DNA of 64,000 nt from Rhizobium sophoriradicis (GCF_003939025.1 NZ_RQIH01000001.1:372001-436000); one strand, 5' to 3'. Shown: positions 45,499-55,387, counted from the stretch's first letter. Notes: generated by a model not told the origin, from the sequence alone. Numbers and translations are program-made.

Positions 45499-46377
45499 AT
45501 GAGCGGTTCTTCCGATTACGTACCCCCGAAGGTCTGGACCTGGAACAAGGCGAATGGCGGCCAATTCGCCAACATCAATCGCCCGATCGCAGGGCCGACG
45601 CATGAGAAGGAGCTCCCGATCGGCCGTCATCCACTGCAGCTTTATTCGCTCGGCACGCCGAACGGCCAGAAGGTCACGATCATGCTCGAGGAACTGCTGG
45701 CGCTTGGCCATAGCGGCGCGGAATATGACGCCTGGTTGATCCGCATCGGCGATGGCGACCAGTTCGGCAGCGGTTTCGTCAAGGTCAATCCCAACTCCAA
45801 GATCCCGGCGCTGATGGACCGCAGCGGCGAAAAGCCCATCCGCGTCTTCGAATCCGGCGCCATCCTCACCTATCTCGCCGAAAAGTTCGGCGCTTTCCTG
45901 CCGACTGAGCCAAGCGAGCGCGCAGAATGCCTGTCGTGGGTGTTCTGGCAGATGGGCAGCGCCCCCTATCTCGGCGGCGGCTTCGGCCACTTCTACGCCT
46001 ATGCGCCGACGAAGATCGAATATGCGATCGACCGCTTCGCCATGGAGGTGAAGCGTCAGCTCGACGTGCTCGATCGCCGTCTCGCCGAAACCGAATATCT
46101 GGCCGGCAGCCAATATACGATCGCCGATATTGCCGTCTGGCCGTGGTATGGCGGGCTGGTGAAGGGCTGGACCTACGGCGCGGCCGAATTCCTGCAGGTC
46201 GAGGACTATAAGAACGTCCAGCGCTGGGCCGATGCGATCTTCAGCCGCCCGGCCGTGCAGCGCGGACGCATGGTCAACCGGACTTCCGGCGAACCGTCGG
46301 GTCAGTTGCATGAACGCCACGACGCCAGCGACTTCGACACCAGGACGCAGGACAAGCTCGCGGCGGCCGCCGAGTAA
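45499..46377 (+). CDS. yghU: glutathione S-transferase, YghU-type disulfide reductase
   Basis: A 292-aa GST-fold protein. An N-terminal extension (residues 1-45, YVPPKVWTWNKANGGQFANI) typical of YghU precedes the thioredoxin-like domain (about 45-130, with VNPNSKIPALMD and ESGAILTYLAE). A helical domain follows with YTIADIAVWPWYGGL. E. coli YghU binds two glutathiones and reduces disulfides. It is monocistronic, ending at a strong hairpin. Confidence 0.9.
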   Translation: MSGSSDYVPPKVWTWNKANGGQFANINRPIAGPTHEKELPIGRHPLQLYSLGTPNGQKVTIMLEELLALGHSGAEYDAWLIRIGDGDQFGSGFVKVNPNSKIPALMDRSGEKPIRVFESGAILTYLAEKFGAFLPTEPSERAECLSWVFWQMGSAPYLGGGFGHFYAYAPTKIEYAIDRFAMEVKRQLDVLDRRLAETEYLAGSQYTIADIAVWPWYGGLVKGWTYGAAEFLQVEDYKNVQRWADAIFSRPAVQRGRMVNRTSGEPSGQLHERHDASDFDTRTQDKLAAAAE

Positions 46378-46411
46378 GCACGCCCCAGCCAGGTGTCGCA
46401 GCAAAGATGAA

Positions 46412-46438
46412 GCTCCGCCGCCTTTACGGCGACGGAGC
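46412..46438. terminator. bidirectional terminator hairpin
   Basis: GCTCCGCCGCC (46412-46422) pairs with GGCGACGGAGC (46428-46438) with a single mismatch around a TTTAC loop. It lies between the convergent yghU-type and binding-protein genes. Confidence 0.65.
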
Positions 46439-46457
46439 ATTTGCATGCTGCCCGAAC

Positions 46458-47972
46458 TCAGTTCTTGACCGTATCCTCCAGGAAGAATCGGCCGAGCGGG
46501 TTCTGGTAGAAGTTCTCGATATTCTTGCGCGTGACGTTGATATAGGGGCTGTAATAAAGGTCGATCCAGTTGACGTCGTCCTTGGACATCTTCTGCAGAT
46601 CGACATACATCGCTTCACGCTTCTTCGGGTCGAGCTCGAGACGCGCCTTGGCGACCAGTTCCTTCACCGCCTCGTTCTTATAGTTGGTCAAATAGTTGTT
46701 GTTGGAATCGTGGCCGAGGACGAAGGTGGTCTTCTGGTCCGGATCGAGAATGTCATTGGTCCAGTAGTTGACCGAAATGTCGTAATCGCCGGCAACGAGC
46801 ATGTCCCATTCCTGGCTCGGATCGACCTTCTGCAAATTGGCGGTGATGCCGGCCTTCTGCAGCTGCTGCTGAACCAGGACGGCCGTCTGCTCGTCGACTT
46901 CGTCGCCGGCGCGCACCAGATAGTTGAGCGTCAGGTTGGAGGCGCCGGCGGCCGCCAGCAACTCCTTGGCCTTGGCGGGATCATAAGGCCGCTGCAGATT
47001 GTCGGCGTAATAATAGAGCGCCCCCTTCGGAATGTAGGAATTGGCGACGGTGCCCTGGCCGAAGGTGACGGTATCGACGATCGCCTTCTTGTCGATCGCC
47101 AGATCCAGCGCCTGGCGGACTTCCTTCGTGGCGAGCGCGCCATGCGCATGGTTGATCAGCAAATGATCCTCACGCGTCGAGGCGTCGATAGCGACATTGA
47201 GGTTCGGATCCTTCTTCAGTTCCTCGACGCGGGAGAAGGGCACGAAAATCGCCGCATCCAGCTCGCCAGCCTGGACGTTCAGCATGCGGGTATTGTCGTC
47301 GGGCACCGAGATCCATTCGACGCCGTCCAGCTTGACGCGGTCGGCCTGCCAGAAATTCGGGTTCTTCTTCAGGATGACCCGGTCGCCGCGCCGCCATTCC
47401 TCGATCACGAAGGCGCCGGATGCGATCGGCTTTTCACCGTAGGCGTCGGCGCCCAGCGATTCCATGCCCTTCTTGGAGATGACGGAGGCGTTCGGCAGCG
47501 CCAGCGTCGACAGGAACGGCGCTGACGGGTTCTTGAGCTTGATCGTCAGCGTATGCGCGTCGGTCGCCACCGCCGTATCGATCACCTTGTAGGAATCGCT
47601 CCAGAGCGAAGCGGGGTCGTCGCGAATGCGCAGCAGGCTGTAGGCGGCGTCTTCCGCCGTCAGCGGCGAACCGTCCGAGAATTTCGTGTCGCGAATCTTG
47701 AACGTGTAGGTCAGGCCATCATCCGAGGCGGTCCAGCTTTCGGCAAGACCGGACTCCAGCTTCGTGCCTGTCTTGTCGACGCGGATCAGCACGTCGTAGA
47801 CGTTTGAGAATACCCAGTTGTCGATGTTCTGGGCTGTTTTGATCGGATCGAACGTCGTCGAATCCTCGCGGCGGCCGATGGTGAGCACACCGGCGGCATC
47901 GGCATAGCTTGCGCTGAGCGTCAGGCCGGCGAGCAAGGCTGCGAGCCCGAATGATTTCCACCTGTTTGTCAT
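46458..47972 (-). CDS. peptide-type ABC substrate-binding protein (family 5)
   Basis: A periplasmic binding protein of 504 aa, with a Sec signal at residues 1-26 (SFGLAALLAGLTLSASYADA) and the family segment TFKIRDTKFSDGSPLTAEDA. The start at 47972 has AAGGGAAC upstream. It is the last gene of the operon pip, permease, permease, double ATPase, binding protein, next to the LuxR solo. In the PipR system of Pseudomonas (from memory) a linked ABC importer is needed for the response to plant extract; this protein would play the same part here. Confidence 0.9.
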   Translation of the reverse strand: MTNRWKSFGLAALLAGLTLSASYADAAGVLTIGRREDSTTFDPIKTAQNIDNWVFSNVYDVLIRVDKTGTKLESGLAESWTASDDGLTYTFKIRDTKFSDGSPLTAEDAAYSLLRIRDDPASLWSDSYKVIDTAVATDAHTLTIKLKNPSAPFLSTLALPNASVISKKGMESLGADAYGEKPIASGAFVIEEWRRGDRVILKKNPNFWQADRVKLDGVEWISVPDDNTRMLNVQAGELDAAIFVPFSRVEELKKDPNLNVAIDASTREDHLLINHAHGALATKEVRQALDLAIDKKAIVDTVTFGQGTVANSYIPKGALYYYADNLQRPYDPAKAKELLAAAGASNLTLNYLVRAGDEVDEQTAVLVQQQLQKAGITANLQKVDPSQEWDMLVAGDYDISVNYWTNDILDPDQKTTFVLGHDSNNNYLTNYKNEAVKELVAKARLELDPKKREAMYVDLQKMSKDDVNWIDLYYSPYINVTRKNIENFYQNPLGRFFLEDTVKN

Positions 47973-47991
47973 GAGTTCGTTCCCTTCGTTG

Positions 47992-49701
47992 TTATGGCAT
48001 GCGTTTGATGGGCTGGATCGGTATCGATTGAAGATCCTCCCTGCCGCCGGCGCCTTGCAGCAGCGGCTTGTCAGGATCGATGTCGGGAATGGCGGCAATC
48101 AGCGCCGCCGTATAGGCATGCTTAGGCCGCGCGAACACCTCTTCGCAGCGGCCTTCCTCGACGATCTCGCCGCGATACATGACGACCACGCGTTCGCAGA
48201 GATTGCGGACGATCGCCAGATCATGGGCAATGAAGATCAGCGTCAGGGCCATTTTCGCGGTGAGCTCGCGGAAGAGCTCGATGATCTGCGCCTGAATGGT
48301 GACGTCGAGGGCGGCGACGCATTCATCGGCAATGATCATTTTCGGGTCGACGGCGAGAGCCCGGGCGATGCCGGCGCGCTGGCACTGGCCGCCGCTCATG
48401 CTGCGCGGTTTGCGGCCGGCGAATTCGCGTTCGAGGCCGACGAGATCGAGCAGTTCGCCGATCCGCGCCGGGATATCCGCCTTGCCCACTTTGCCCTGCA
48501 CCTTCAGCACCTCGGCAAGCATCTGGCCAATCGTCAATCGCGGATTGAGCGCGTTATAGGGGTCCTGGAAGACCATCGCCGTCTCGCGCCTGAGCTTTGC
48601 CAGGCCCGCGCCCTTCTGCAGCGCCAGATCGACGCCGTCGAAGGTGACATGGCCGGAGGAAAGCGGCGTAAGGCTAAGTACGGCGCGAGCAAGCGTGCTC
48701 TTGCCGCTGCCGGACTCACCGACGATGCCGACCGTCTCCCCGGCCATGATCCGCAGGCTGACGCCGGAAACTGCGCTGACCGACTTGGCGCCGCCCTTCA
48801 GCAGGCCGCCGCCGGCTCTGAACCGCACATGGAGATCGTCGATCTCAAGCAATGGTCCTGGCGGCCGGCCGGCGTCCGCCACCGCGGGCGACGACGCGGG
48901 AGTCTCGCCCGATATCGAAGGGTGGCTGTCGATCAGGCTGATCGTATAGGGATGCTGCGGCCGCGCCAGGATCGCCCGCTTCGGCCCCGCTTCAAGAAGC
49001 TTGCCGCCGCGCATCACGGCAATGCGATCGCAGGTCTGGGCGACGATGCCAAGATCATGGGTAATGAGAATGATCGACAGGCCGCGCCGGTCGCGAATGT
49101 CGATTAGCAGCCGCAGGATCTGCCCCTGGATGGTCACATCGAGCGCCGTCGTCGGCTCGTCGGCGATCAGGATCTTCGGATTGCAGGAGAGAGCCACGCC
49201 GATCATCGCCCGCTGCCGCATGCCGCCGGAAAATTCGTGCGGATAGCTGTCGTACTGACGCTTCGGATCGGGGAACCCGACCTGCGCCAGGATATCAGTC
49301 GCAGCAGCGCGGGCCTCGCGGGCGCCGAGCCCCTCGTGATAGCGTATGCCCTCGGCGATCTGCTCGCCGACCCGCATCACTGGGTCGAGATGGCTGGTCG
49401 GGTTCTGGAAGATCATGCCGATCTCACCGCCGCGCACCTTCAGCATCTCGCCGTCGTCGACCCGCATGAGGTCGCGCCCTTCGAGCAGCACCGAGCCACT
49501 GTCGATCTTCAAGAGCGAAGAGGGCAGCAGCCGCACCAGCGAACGGCAGAACAGGCTCTTGCCCGAGCCGCTCTCGCCGACGAGACCGAGGACCTCGCCC
49601 TTGCCGAGGTCGAGCGAGACGGCGTCGAGCAGCGTGCGCGGGCCGGAATCGAGATGGGCGCTGACTGTGAGATCGCGCACGGACAGCAGGGAGCCGCTCA
49701 T
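47992..49701 (-). CDS. peptide-type ABC transporter ATPase, two fused domains
   Basis: A 569-aa fusion of DppD- and DppF-like ATPases. First half: Walker [10 protein letters not shown] (42-50), signature [16 protein letters not shown] and Walker [13 protein letters not shown]. Second half: Walker [10 protein letters not shown], signature [16 protein letters not shown] and Walker [13 protein letters not shown]. The start overlaps the permease stop as ATGA; earlier in-frame ATGs lie inside the permease. It replaces the two separate ATPases seen in the operon at 9449-11019. Confidence 0.93.
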   Translation of the reverse strand: MSGSLLSVRDLTVSAHLDSGPRTLLDAVSLDLGKGEVLGLVGESGSGKSLFCRSLVRLLPSSLLKIDSGSVLLEGRDLMRVDDGEMLKVRGGEIGMIFQNPTSHLDPVMRVGEQIAEGIRYHEGLGAREARAAATDILAQVGFPDPKRQYDSYPHEFSGGMRQRAMIGVALSCNPKILIADEPTTALDVTIQGQILRLLIDIRDRRGLSIILITHDLGIVAQTCDRIAVMRGGKLLEAGPKRAILARPQHPYTISLIDSHPSISGETPASSPAVADAGRPPGPLLEIDDLHVRFRAGGGLLKGGAKSVSAVSGVSLRIMAGETVGIVGESGSGKSTLARAVLSLTPLSSGHVTFDGVDLALQKGAGLAKLRRETAMVFQDPYNALNPRLTIGQMLAEVLKVQGKVGKADIPARIGELLDLVGLEREFAGRKPRSMSGGQCQRAGIARALAVDPKMIIADECVAALDVTIQAQIIELFRELTAKMALTLIFIAHDLAIVRNLCERVVVMYRGEIVEEGRCEEVFARPKHAYTAALIAAIPDIDPDKPLLQGAGGREDLQSIPIQPIKRMP

Positions 49702-50549
49702 TCGTGCACCCCCAGCAACTCGCCGAGCGCATCGCCCAGCATGCTGAAACCGAAGGCGAGGCAGACGATGGAGAGGCCGGGGAACAGGGTGATCCACCAG
49801 GCGGTGGTGATGAAGCTCTGTCCTTCCGCGACCATCACCCCCCATTCGGCGATCGGCGGCTGGACGCCGAGACCTAGATAGCTGACGGCGGCGCCGCTGA
49901 GCAGCACCAGCGTCGCATCCGACATCGAAAAGACGATCGATCCCGCGATCGCATTCGGCAGCAGGTGGCGGAACATGATGCGCGGGCGGCTGAAGCCGAG
50001 GCTGACGGCGGCAACGGCATAGTCGCTGCTTTTCAGCACCAACATCTGTGCCCGGATCAGCCGCGCATAGGACACCCAGCCGACCAGCGCCATCGATATG
50101 TAGAAGCTGCCGAGGCCGGGGCCGAGGATCGCTATGATCGACAGCATCAGCACGAGAAAGGGGAAGGCGAGGATGATATCGACGAGGCGCATGAACAGCG
50201 CATCGACGATGCCGCCGAAGAAGCCGGCGACCGTGCCGACGGTCGTGCCGATCAGAAAGGGGAAGATGACGCCGATCAGGGCCATCTGCAGGTCGATGCG
50301 CGCGCCCCAGATGACGCGGGAAAGGATATCGCGGCCGAAATTGTCGGTGCCGAACGGATGTAACAAGGAAGGCGCCTGCAGCCGCACCTCGGCATTCTGC
50401 ATGATCGGATCGTAGGGCGCGATGACGGGCGCGCCGACTGCCAGCAGGACGAAAAGCAGCAACAGGCCGGCACCGACGGCAAGCATCAGCCGCCTGCGGA
50501 AAAACCTGCGCCAGCCGGGCGATGCAGGGACGATCGCCTCGACGCTCAT
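49698..50549 (-). CDS. peptide-type ABC transporter permease (DppC-like)
   Basis: A 283-aa permease. TM1 is [20 protein letters not shown], then [20 protein letters not shown] typical of OppC-type proteins, four or five further membrane segments and coupling loop [20 protein letters not shown]. The start at 50549 overlaps the preceding permease stop; the upstream open frame is that gene read out of frame. Confidence 0.93.
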   Translation of the reverse strand: MSVEAIVPASPGWRRFFRRRLMLAVGAGLLLLFVLLAVGAPVIAPYDPIMQNAEVRLQAPSLLHPFGTDNFGRDILSRVIWGARIDLQMALIGVIFPFLIGTTVGTVAGFFGGIVDALFMRLVDIILAFPFLVLMLSIIAILGPGLGSFYISMALVGWVSYARLIRAQMLVLKSSDYAVAAVSLGFSRPRIMFRHLLPNAIAGSIVFSMSDATLVLLSGAAVSYLGLGVQPPIAEWGVMVAEGQSFITTAWWITLFPGLSIVCLAFGFSMLGDALGELLGVHE

Positions 50550-51484
50550 AACTTCACCCTCGGATCGACGGCGACAGTGACGATGTCGGCGATGAAATTG
50601 ATGAGCACGGTGGCGCAGGCAAAGACCATGGCGACGCCCTGAACCACCATGTAGTCGCGTGAAAAGATCGCCCTGACAAGCAGTTGTCCCATGCCGGGCA
50701 GCGCAAAGACGCTCTCGACCACCACCGTGCCGCCGATCAGCCAGCCGATATTGACGGCAAGCAGGTTGATCGTCGGCACCAGCGAATTCGGCAGCACATG
50801 CCGCCAAAAGACGATGCCTTCCGGCATGCCGCGGGCGCGCGCTGCCGTCGCGACATCCGACTTCAGCGCTTCAATCATTGCCGCCCGCAGGCTTCGCGTC
50901 AAAACGGTCGAGAGCGACAGCGCCACCGTCAGGCTCGGCAGCACAAGATGGGAAAGCTTGTCGCCGATGGTCGCGCCGTAGCCGGAAACCGGCAGCACGC
51001 CGAGTTCGACGCTGAAGAGGATGATCAGCATCAGCCCCAGCCAGAAGGGCGGAAAACCGATGCCGAAGGTCGAGACGATGCGCACCGCATGATCCGGCGC
51101 ACGGCCGGCATTGCGCGCAGCGATCGCCGCCATCGGCACCGCGATCAGCACCGACAGCACGACGCTGGAGGCGACGAGCGCCAGCGTCGGCTCGATGCGG
51201 GTGACGATCAGCTTCAGCACGTCGATCTTGTAGAGGATCGACTTGCCCATCTCGCCATTGGCGAGATTCTTGAGGAAATAGAGATATTGCAGCCACATCG
51301 GCTGATCGAGGCCGTACTGGGCGCGGATGCTGGCAAGGGCTGCAGGCGTCGCGCGCGTGCCGAGGATGTTGCGGGCGGGATCACCGGGGATCAGGCGGAC
51401 CAGAATGAAAGTGATGACGCTGATGCCGAAAATGACGGGCAGGAACTGCAGCGGTCGCGTCAGAACGAATTTATAGCGATGCAT
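50546..51484 (-). CDS. peptide-type ABC transporter permease (DppB-like)
   Basis: A 312-aa permease with N-terminal TM1 (FLPVIFGISVITFILVRLIP), the PGDPARNILG motif and coupling loop VATAARARGMPEGIVFWRHV. It follows the pip-type hydrolase by 51 bases, so all five genes from 52426 to 46458 are probably one transcript. Confidence 0.93.
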   Translation of the reverse strand: MHRYKFVLTRPLQFLPVIFGISVITFILVRLIPGDPARNILGTRATPAALASIRAQYGLDQPMWLQYLYFLKNLANGEMGKSILYKIDVLKLIVTRIEPTLALVASSVVLSVLIAVPMAAIAARNAGRAPDHAVRIVSTFGIGFPPFWLGLMLIILFSVELGVLPVSGYGATIGDKLSHLVLPSLTVALSLSTVLTRSLRAAMIEALKSDVATAARARGMPEGIVFWRHVLPNSLVPTINLLAVNIGWLIGGTVVVESVFALPGMGQLLVRAIFSRDYMVVQGVAMVFACATVLINFIADIVTVAVDPRVKL

Positions 51485-51535
51485 GACGGCGATCGCCCCT
51501 TTGTCTTCGTCGGCTCCGGTTCGCTCCCTCTTGCA

Positions 51536-52426
51536 TCAGCCTGCCTCGTGCCGGGCCAGGAAATCGAGAAGCGCCGGATAATAATCCTGCGGGTTCTCAT
51601 AGAACGGCATATGGCTGGCATCGGCAAACACCTTGAGCTCGGCATTCGGGAGCGCCAGCTTCATCCTCAGCGCGCAGGCCGGTGTCAGCTCGTCATGCTC
51701 TCCGGTCGTGATCAGCACCGGCAGCGTCAGCCGCGGCAGATCGGGGATGCGGTTCCAGTCCTTGAGGTTGCCGATATAGAGAAACTCGTTCGGCCCCTGC
51801 ATCGTCTCATAGGGCGCCATGTTCCAGTCGTCGAGCGAGCGGCGGACCGGCGCCGGCCATTCCGGCAGACGGCAGACATGGCGGTAGTTGAGAATGGTGA
51901 CGGCGGCGAGATATTCGGGATGATTATAGGTGCCCTGCGCCTCGTGCTTCTGCATCATCGAGACGGTTTCGGGACCGAGTGCGGCGCGCAGCCGCTCCAG
52001 TTCCGAAATTAGATGCGGCATGTCGGCGACGGTATCCTCGAGAATCAGCGTCTTGAGGTTCTGAGCGTAAGTCAGCGCATATTCGATCGCCAGCCACCCG
52101 CCCCAGGAATGGCCGAGCATGTGGACCTTGCCGAGCCCCAGCGCCTTGCGCACCGTTTCCGTCTCCTCGACATAACGGCCGATCGTCCAGAGCGAGGGAT
52201 CGTCCGGCCGGTCGGAAGCGCCGGTGCCGAGCTGGTCGAAAGCGATGACACGATAACCCTTGTCGATGAGACAGGAATGCGCCTCGCGCAGATAATCGCA
52301 GGGCAGACCCGGCCCGCCGTTCAGGCAGAAAATCGTCTCGCTGCCGGTCCCGAAACTGTAGGCAACGACGCGATAGCCATCGACATCGATCTGGAATCGC
52401 TCGTCCGGCTGTATTTCACGCCACAT
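51536..52426 (-). CDS. proline iminopeptidase-family hydrolase (Pip-like)
   Basis: A 296-aa S33-type alpha/beta hydrolase. It has the oxyanion motif NGGPG (36-40), nucleophile elbow GHSWGG (Ser107), acid region TTGEHDELTP and His in ASHMPF. The family removes N-terminal proline or cleaves amino-acid amides. It is divergent from the LuxR solo and first in the operon with the peptide importer. A second family member (53414-54316) lies on the other side of the LuxR gene. In plant-responsive LuxR-solo systems the linked pip gene is the known target. Confidence 0.9.
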   Translation of the reverse strand: MWREIQPDERFQIDVDGYRVVAYSFGTGSETIFCLNGGPGLPCDYLREAHSCLIDKGYRVIAFDQLGTGASDRPDDPSLWTIGRYVEETETVRKALGLGKVHMLGHSWGGWLAIEYALTYAQNLKTLILEDTVADMPHLISELERLRAALGPETVSMMQKHEAQGTYNHPEYLAAVTILNYRHVCRLPEWPAPVRRSLDDWNMAPYETMQGPNEFLYIGNLKDWNRIPDLPRLTLPVLITTGEHDELTPACALRMKLALPNAELKVFADASHMPFYENPQDYYPALLDFLARHEAG

Positions 52427-52469
52427 TGACCGCTCCGGCAGAAGGTTTCACTTGCTCAATATTTGGGCG

Positions 52470-52485
52470 TGGTTAATTTTTTACC
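52470..52485. promoter_or_regulatory. candidate LuxR-solo site upstream of luxR and pip
   Basis: TGGT-N9-ACC lies between the divergent LuxR and pip genes. The same spacing and bases recur upstream of the second pip gene at 53382-53398, where the dyad is perfect. The motif is short, and the link to the regulator is inference. Confidence 0.3.
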
Positions 52486-52554
52486 GGAAATCGCGTTCCG
52501 TGCCAGCTATAAGAAGTGATAGGGTAGGGCGCCACGTCGAAACCGGAGCAGCCC

Positions 52555-53352
52555 ATGCTTGACGACATCGGAACGATCAGACGGCAGTTCACAGCGCATG
52601 AAACGCTGGACGGCCGGATCGACCAGGCCTTCGAGGCGATGAAGCAGATCGGCTTCGAGGCGCTGATCTACGACTATACGCCGGTGCCCTACGATCTCGA
52701 CGGCGCGATCATGATACCGTCGCTACTGAAGCTCAGGAACATTTCGGACGACATGCACGATTACTGGTTCGATCGCGGGTACTTCCGCATCGATCCGGTG
52801 CAGCAGGTGGCGCTGCGCACCTCCGCACCCTTCTTCTGGAATTACGATCCCGATGCCGACACGCTGATCAAGGGCTTCATGAGCGAGGACACCGCGCCGG
52901 TGACGCGCTATCTGAGCGAACGCGACATGTCGACCGGCGTCACCGTCCCGGTTCACATGCCACGCGGCGACTATGCCACCGTCACCGGCATCCGGTTCGG
53001 CCGCAACAACGATTTCGAACGGCATGCGCTGCGCTATATTGCCGACTTCAACCTGCTGGCCCATGTCTTCCACGAGACCGCCTATTCGCTTTTCGACCGG
53101 AAGGCGAGGAGCGTCGGCACGGTTCGGCTGACAGAGCGGGAACGCGAATGCCTGCGCCATTCGGCAGAAGGTTATTCGGCCAAGGAAATCTCCCGCATCA
53201 TCGACCGTTCGGTGCCGACCGTGGTCATGCATCTCAATGCGGCGGCAAAGAAACTCGGCGCCCGCAACCGCACGCAGGCCGTCGTACGCGCCACCCATTA
53301 CCGCCTGCTCGAAGAACGGCCGACGCAGACCTGGCCACCCTATAACTTGTGA
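52555..53352 (+). CDS. LuxR solo with plant-signal-type ligand pocket
   Basis: A 265-aa quorum-sensing-type regulator. The N-terminal autoinducer-binding domain covers about residues 15-175 and the C-terminal LuxR helix-turn-helix about 195-250 ([20 protein letters not shown]). Aligning on the conserved DPV, Asp80 and Trp95 match TraR Asp70 and Trp85. TraR Trp57 and Tyr61 are Met67 and Trp71 here, the change that defines the OryR/XccR/NesR/PipR group, which answers to plant compounds rather than acyl-homoserine lactones. No luxI gene is present in the window. The start at 52555 has CCGGAGCAG upstream. It is flanked on both sides by pip-type genes. Confidence 0.92.
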   Translation: MLDDIGTIRRQFTAHETLDGRIDQAFEAMKQIGFEALIYDYTPVPYDLDGAIMIPSLLKLRNISDDMHDYWFDRGYFRIDPVQQVALRTSAPFFWNYDPDADTLIKGFMSEDTAPVTRYLSERDMSTGVTVPVHMPRGDYATVTGIRFGRNNDFERHALRYIADFNLLAHVFHETAYSLFDRKARSVGTVRLTERERECLRHSAEGYSAKEISRIIDRSVPTVVMHLNAAAKKLGARNRTQAVVRATHYRLLEERPTQTWPPYNL

Positions 53353-53381
53353 TAGCTGCCGTCGCCGCTACCGTCGCGTTA

Positions 53382-53398
53382 TGGTCTTCAACAGACCA
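53382..53398. promoter_or_regulatory. candidate lux-box-like dyad before the second pip gene
   Basis: TGGTCT-TCAAC-AGACCA is a perfect inverted repeat with 6-bp arms, 30 bases after the luxR stop and 15 bases before the preferred pip start. Half of it recurs as TGGT-N9-ACC at 52470. No T-run follows, so it is not a terminator. It is a candidate site for the LuxR solo. Confidence 0.45.
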
Positions 53399-53413
53399 GA
53401 GATGGAGACGCCG

Positions 53414-54316
53414 GTGACCGAAATCGCGACGAATGAAGCTTATTTGCCCTTTCGCGACTATCGCACCTGGTATCGCATCACCGGCTCGCTGGAGAGCGGC
53501 AAGCTGCCCCTCGTCGTCGCTCATGGCGGACCCGGCTGCACACATGATTATGTCGATTCCTTCAAGGATATCGCCGCCCTCGACGGCCGCCCGGTCATTC
53601 ACTACGACCAGCTCGGCAACGGCAATTCCACCCGGCTTCCTGATAAGGGACCGGATTTCTGGACGGTCGGTCTGTTTCTTGAAGAGCTGGACGCGCTGCT
53701 TACCCATATAGGCATCCAGCATCGTTATGCCTTCCTCGGCCAGTCCTGGGGCGGCATGCTCGGCGCCGAGCATGCGGTACGCCGGCCGCCAGGCCTGCAG
53801 GCGCTTGTCATCGCCAACTCGCCGGCCAACATGCACACCTGGGTTTCGGAAGCGAACCGGCTGAGGAAGGAGCTGCCGAAAGAGGTGCAGGACACATTGC
53901 TCAAACACGAGCTGGCGGGAAGCCTCACCGATCCTGACTACATCGCCGCCTCACGGGTCTTCTATGACCGCCATGTCTGCCGTGTGGTTCCGTGGCCGCC
54001 GGAAGTGGCGCGGACCTTTGCGATCATGGACGAGGACAATACCGTCTACCGCAACATGAACGGCCCGACCGAGTTTCACGTCATCGGCACGATGAAGGAC
54101 TGGACGATCGAAGACCGGCTCGACCGCATCGAGGCGCCGACGCTGCTGATTTCGGGGAAATATGACGAGGCGACGCCCCTGGTGGTAAAGCCCTACCTTG
54201 AACGCGTTCCCGGCTGCGAATGGGTGCTCTTCGAAAATTCCAGCCACATGCCTCATGTCGAGGAAAAACAGCTTTGCCTGGCGACGGTTTCCGGCTTTGT
54301 GTCGCGCTACGACTGA
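53414..54316 (+). CDS. proline iminopeptidase-family hydrolase (Pip-like)
   Basis: A 300-aa S33-type hydrolase with AHGGPG (36-41), nucleophile elbow GQSWGG (Ser111), acid region [10 protein letters not shown] and His in SSHMPH. GTG 53414 is preferred because GGAG lies 6 bases upstream; ATG 53402 or 53381 would add 4 or 11 residues. It is paralogous to the hydrolase at 51536 but clearly diverged. It lies 61 bases downstream of luxR on the same strand. Confidence 0.9.
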   Translation: MTEIATNEAYLPFRDYRTWYRITGSLESGKLPLVVAHGGPGCTHDYVDSFKDIAALDGRPVIHYDQLGNGNSTRLPDKGPDFWTVGLFLEELDALLTHIGIQHRYAFLGQSWGGMLGAEHAVRRPPGLQALVIANSPANMHTWVSEANRLRKELPKEVQDTLLKHELAGSLTDPDYIAASRVFYDRHVCRVVPWPPEVARTFAIMDEDNTVYRNMNGPTEFHVIGTMKDWTIEDRLDRIEAPTLLISGKYDEATPLVVKPYLERVPGCEWVLFENSSHMPHVEEKQLCLATVSGFVSRYD

Positions 54317-54327
54317 AGCAGATGCCG

Positions 54328-55242
54328 TCACGATCGGCGGACCAGCCATTTCTTCGCGACACGGCAGGCCATCGTATAGGCCGGATCGAAGACATTGCCG
54401 ACATCATAACGCACCACCTGGCCCAGCAGATGGCTTGCCGCCGTTCTGTCGAGGCCGTAATCCGAGGCCAGCCAATTCAGCATCTCACTGGTGGCATGCT
54501 GAAGCGCCTGATCGAGGGGCCGGCCATTGCCGATGGTGAAGATGTCTTCGGCGGTTTCTCCGCGCGGCCAGACCAGTCCGGCCTTCTTTTCCACCGTCAG
54601 CCGAACCGTGACTTCGAAAGTCGTCTCGACGCCGGTGCCGACGATCTCACCATCGCCCTGCACGGCATGGCAATCGCCGAGAAAGAACAGCGCGCCTGGA
54701 GCCGATACCGGAAAACGAACGGTCGTGCCGGGGCCGAACAGGCGATAATCCATGTTGCCGCCATATTCGCCGCTGGTCGCCGTCGAGATCGCCTGACCGA
54801 GGCTGGGCGCCACGCCGAAACAGCCGATCATCGGGGCAAGCGGCAGAACGAAATTTTCGAGGCCGGCGACCGGCTCGGATAGCCGGACGGTCAGCGCTTC
54901 GCGGTCGATGGCCCAAATCGCCATGTCCCGCGGCGGCAGGTCGCGAGCCGTTTCCGGATCGATAACGTTGGCCGCGACGATGCTTCGGGTAAAGCCGGTA
55001 CCCCTGGTCGGAAGCATGCTGACGATCTCGACCTTCAGCGCATCTCCGGGTTCGGCGCCATCCACGAAGATCGGGCCGTTCATCGGGTTCGGACCGGATG
55101 TCCGCCGGATGCCGTCCTTGTCAAAGCCGATGGCGTCGAGCGTCTCGGTGACGACGGTATCGCCGTCGGCGATATGCAGCGCCGGCGGAAGTGAACCGAG
55201 AACATTGTGAAAGCGCGTCGGAAGGAAGCGGTGAGTGGTCAT
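54328..55242 (-). CDS. acetamidase/formamidase family protein
   Basis: A 304-aa FmdA/AmdA-family hydrolase that releases ammonia or an amine from short amides. Family segments include the N-terminal TSGPNPMNGPIFVDGAEPGD, ATSGEYGGNMDYRLFGPGTT (about 180) and GALFFLGDCHAVQGDGEIVG. The stop is 11 bases from the convergent pip-type stop, which ties it to the LuxR-solo locus. It could hydrolyse an amide signal or nutrient brought in by the linked importer; this is inference. Confidence 0.88.
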   Translation of the reverse strand: MTTHRFLPTRFHNVLGSLPPALHIADGDTVVTETLDAIGFDKDGIRRTSGPNPMNGPIFVDGAEPGDALKVEIVSMLPTRGTGFTRSIVAANVIDPETARDLPPRDMAIWAIDREALTVRLSEPVAGLENFVLPLAPMIGCFGVAPSLGQAISTATSGEYGGNMDYRLFGPGTTVRFPVSAPGALFFLGDCHAVQGDGEIVGTGVETTFEVTVRLTVEKKAGLVWPRGETAEDIFTIGNGRPLDQALQHATSEMLNWLASDYGLDRTAASHLLGQVVRYDVGNVFDPAYTMACRVAKKWLVRRS

Positions 55243-55387
55243 GAGAATACAGCTCTCGCTCGTTTTCGAATGCTAGGGCCGCGGCTGGTCTGCGCGGCGG
55301 AGAGTCCAGACTAGATCAGAGATTACCTGGGAAGCCAACACGCCCGAGGCATGCGATCTGACTTGCCTTGCATCCTCCGAATACTAT

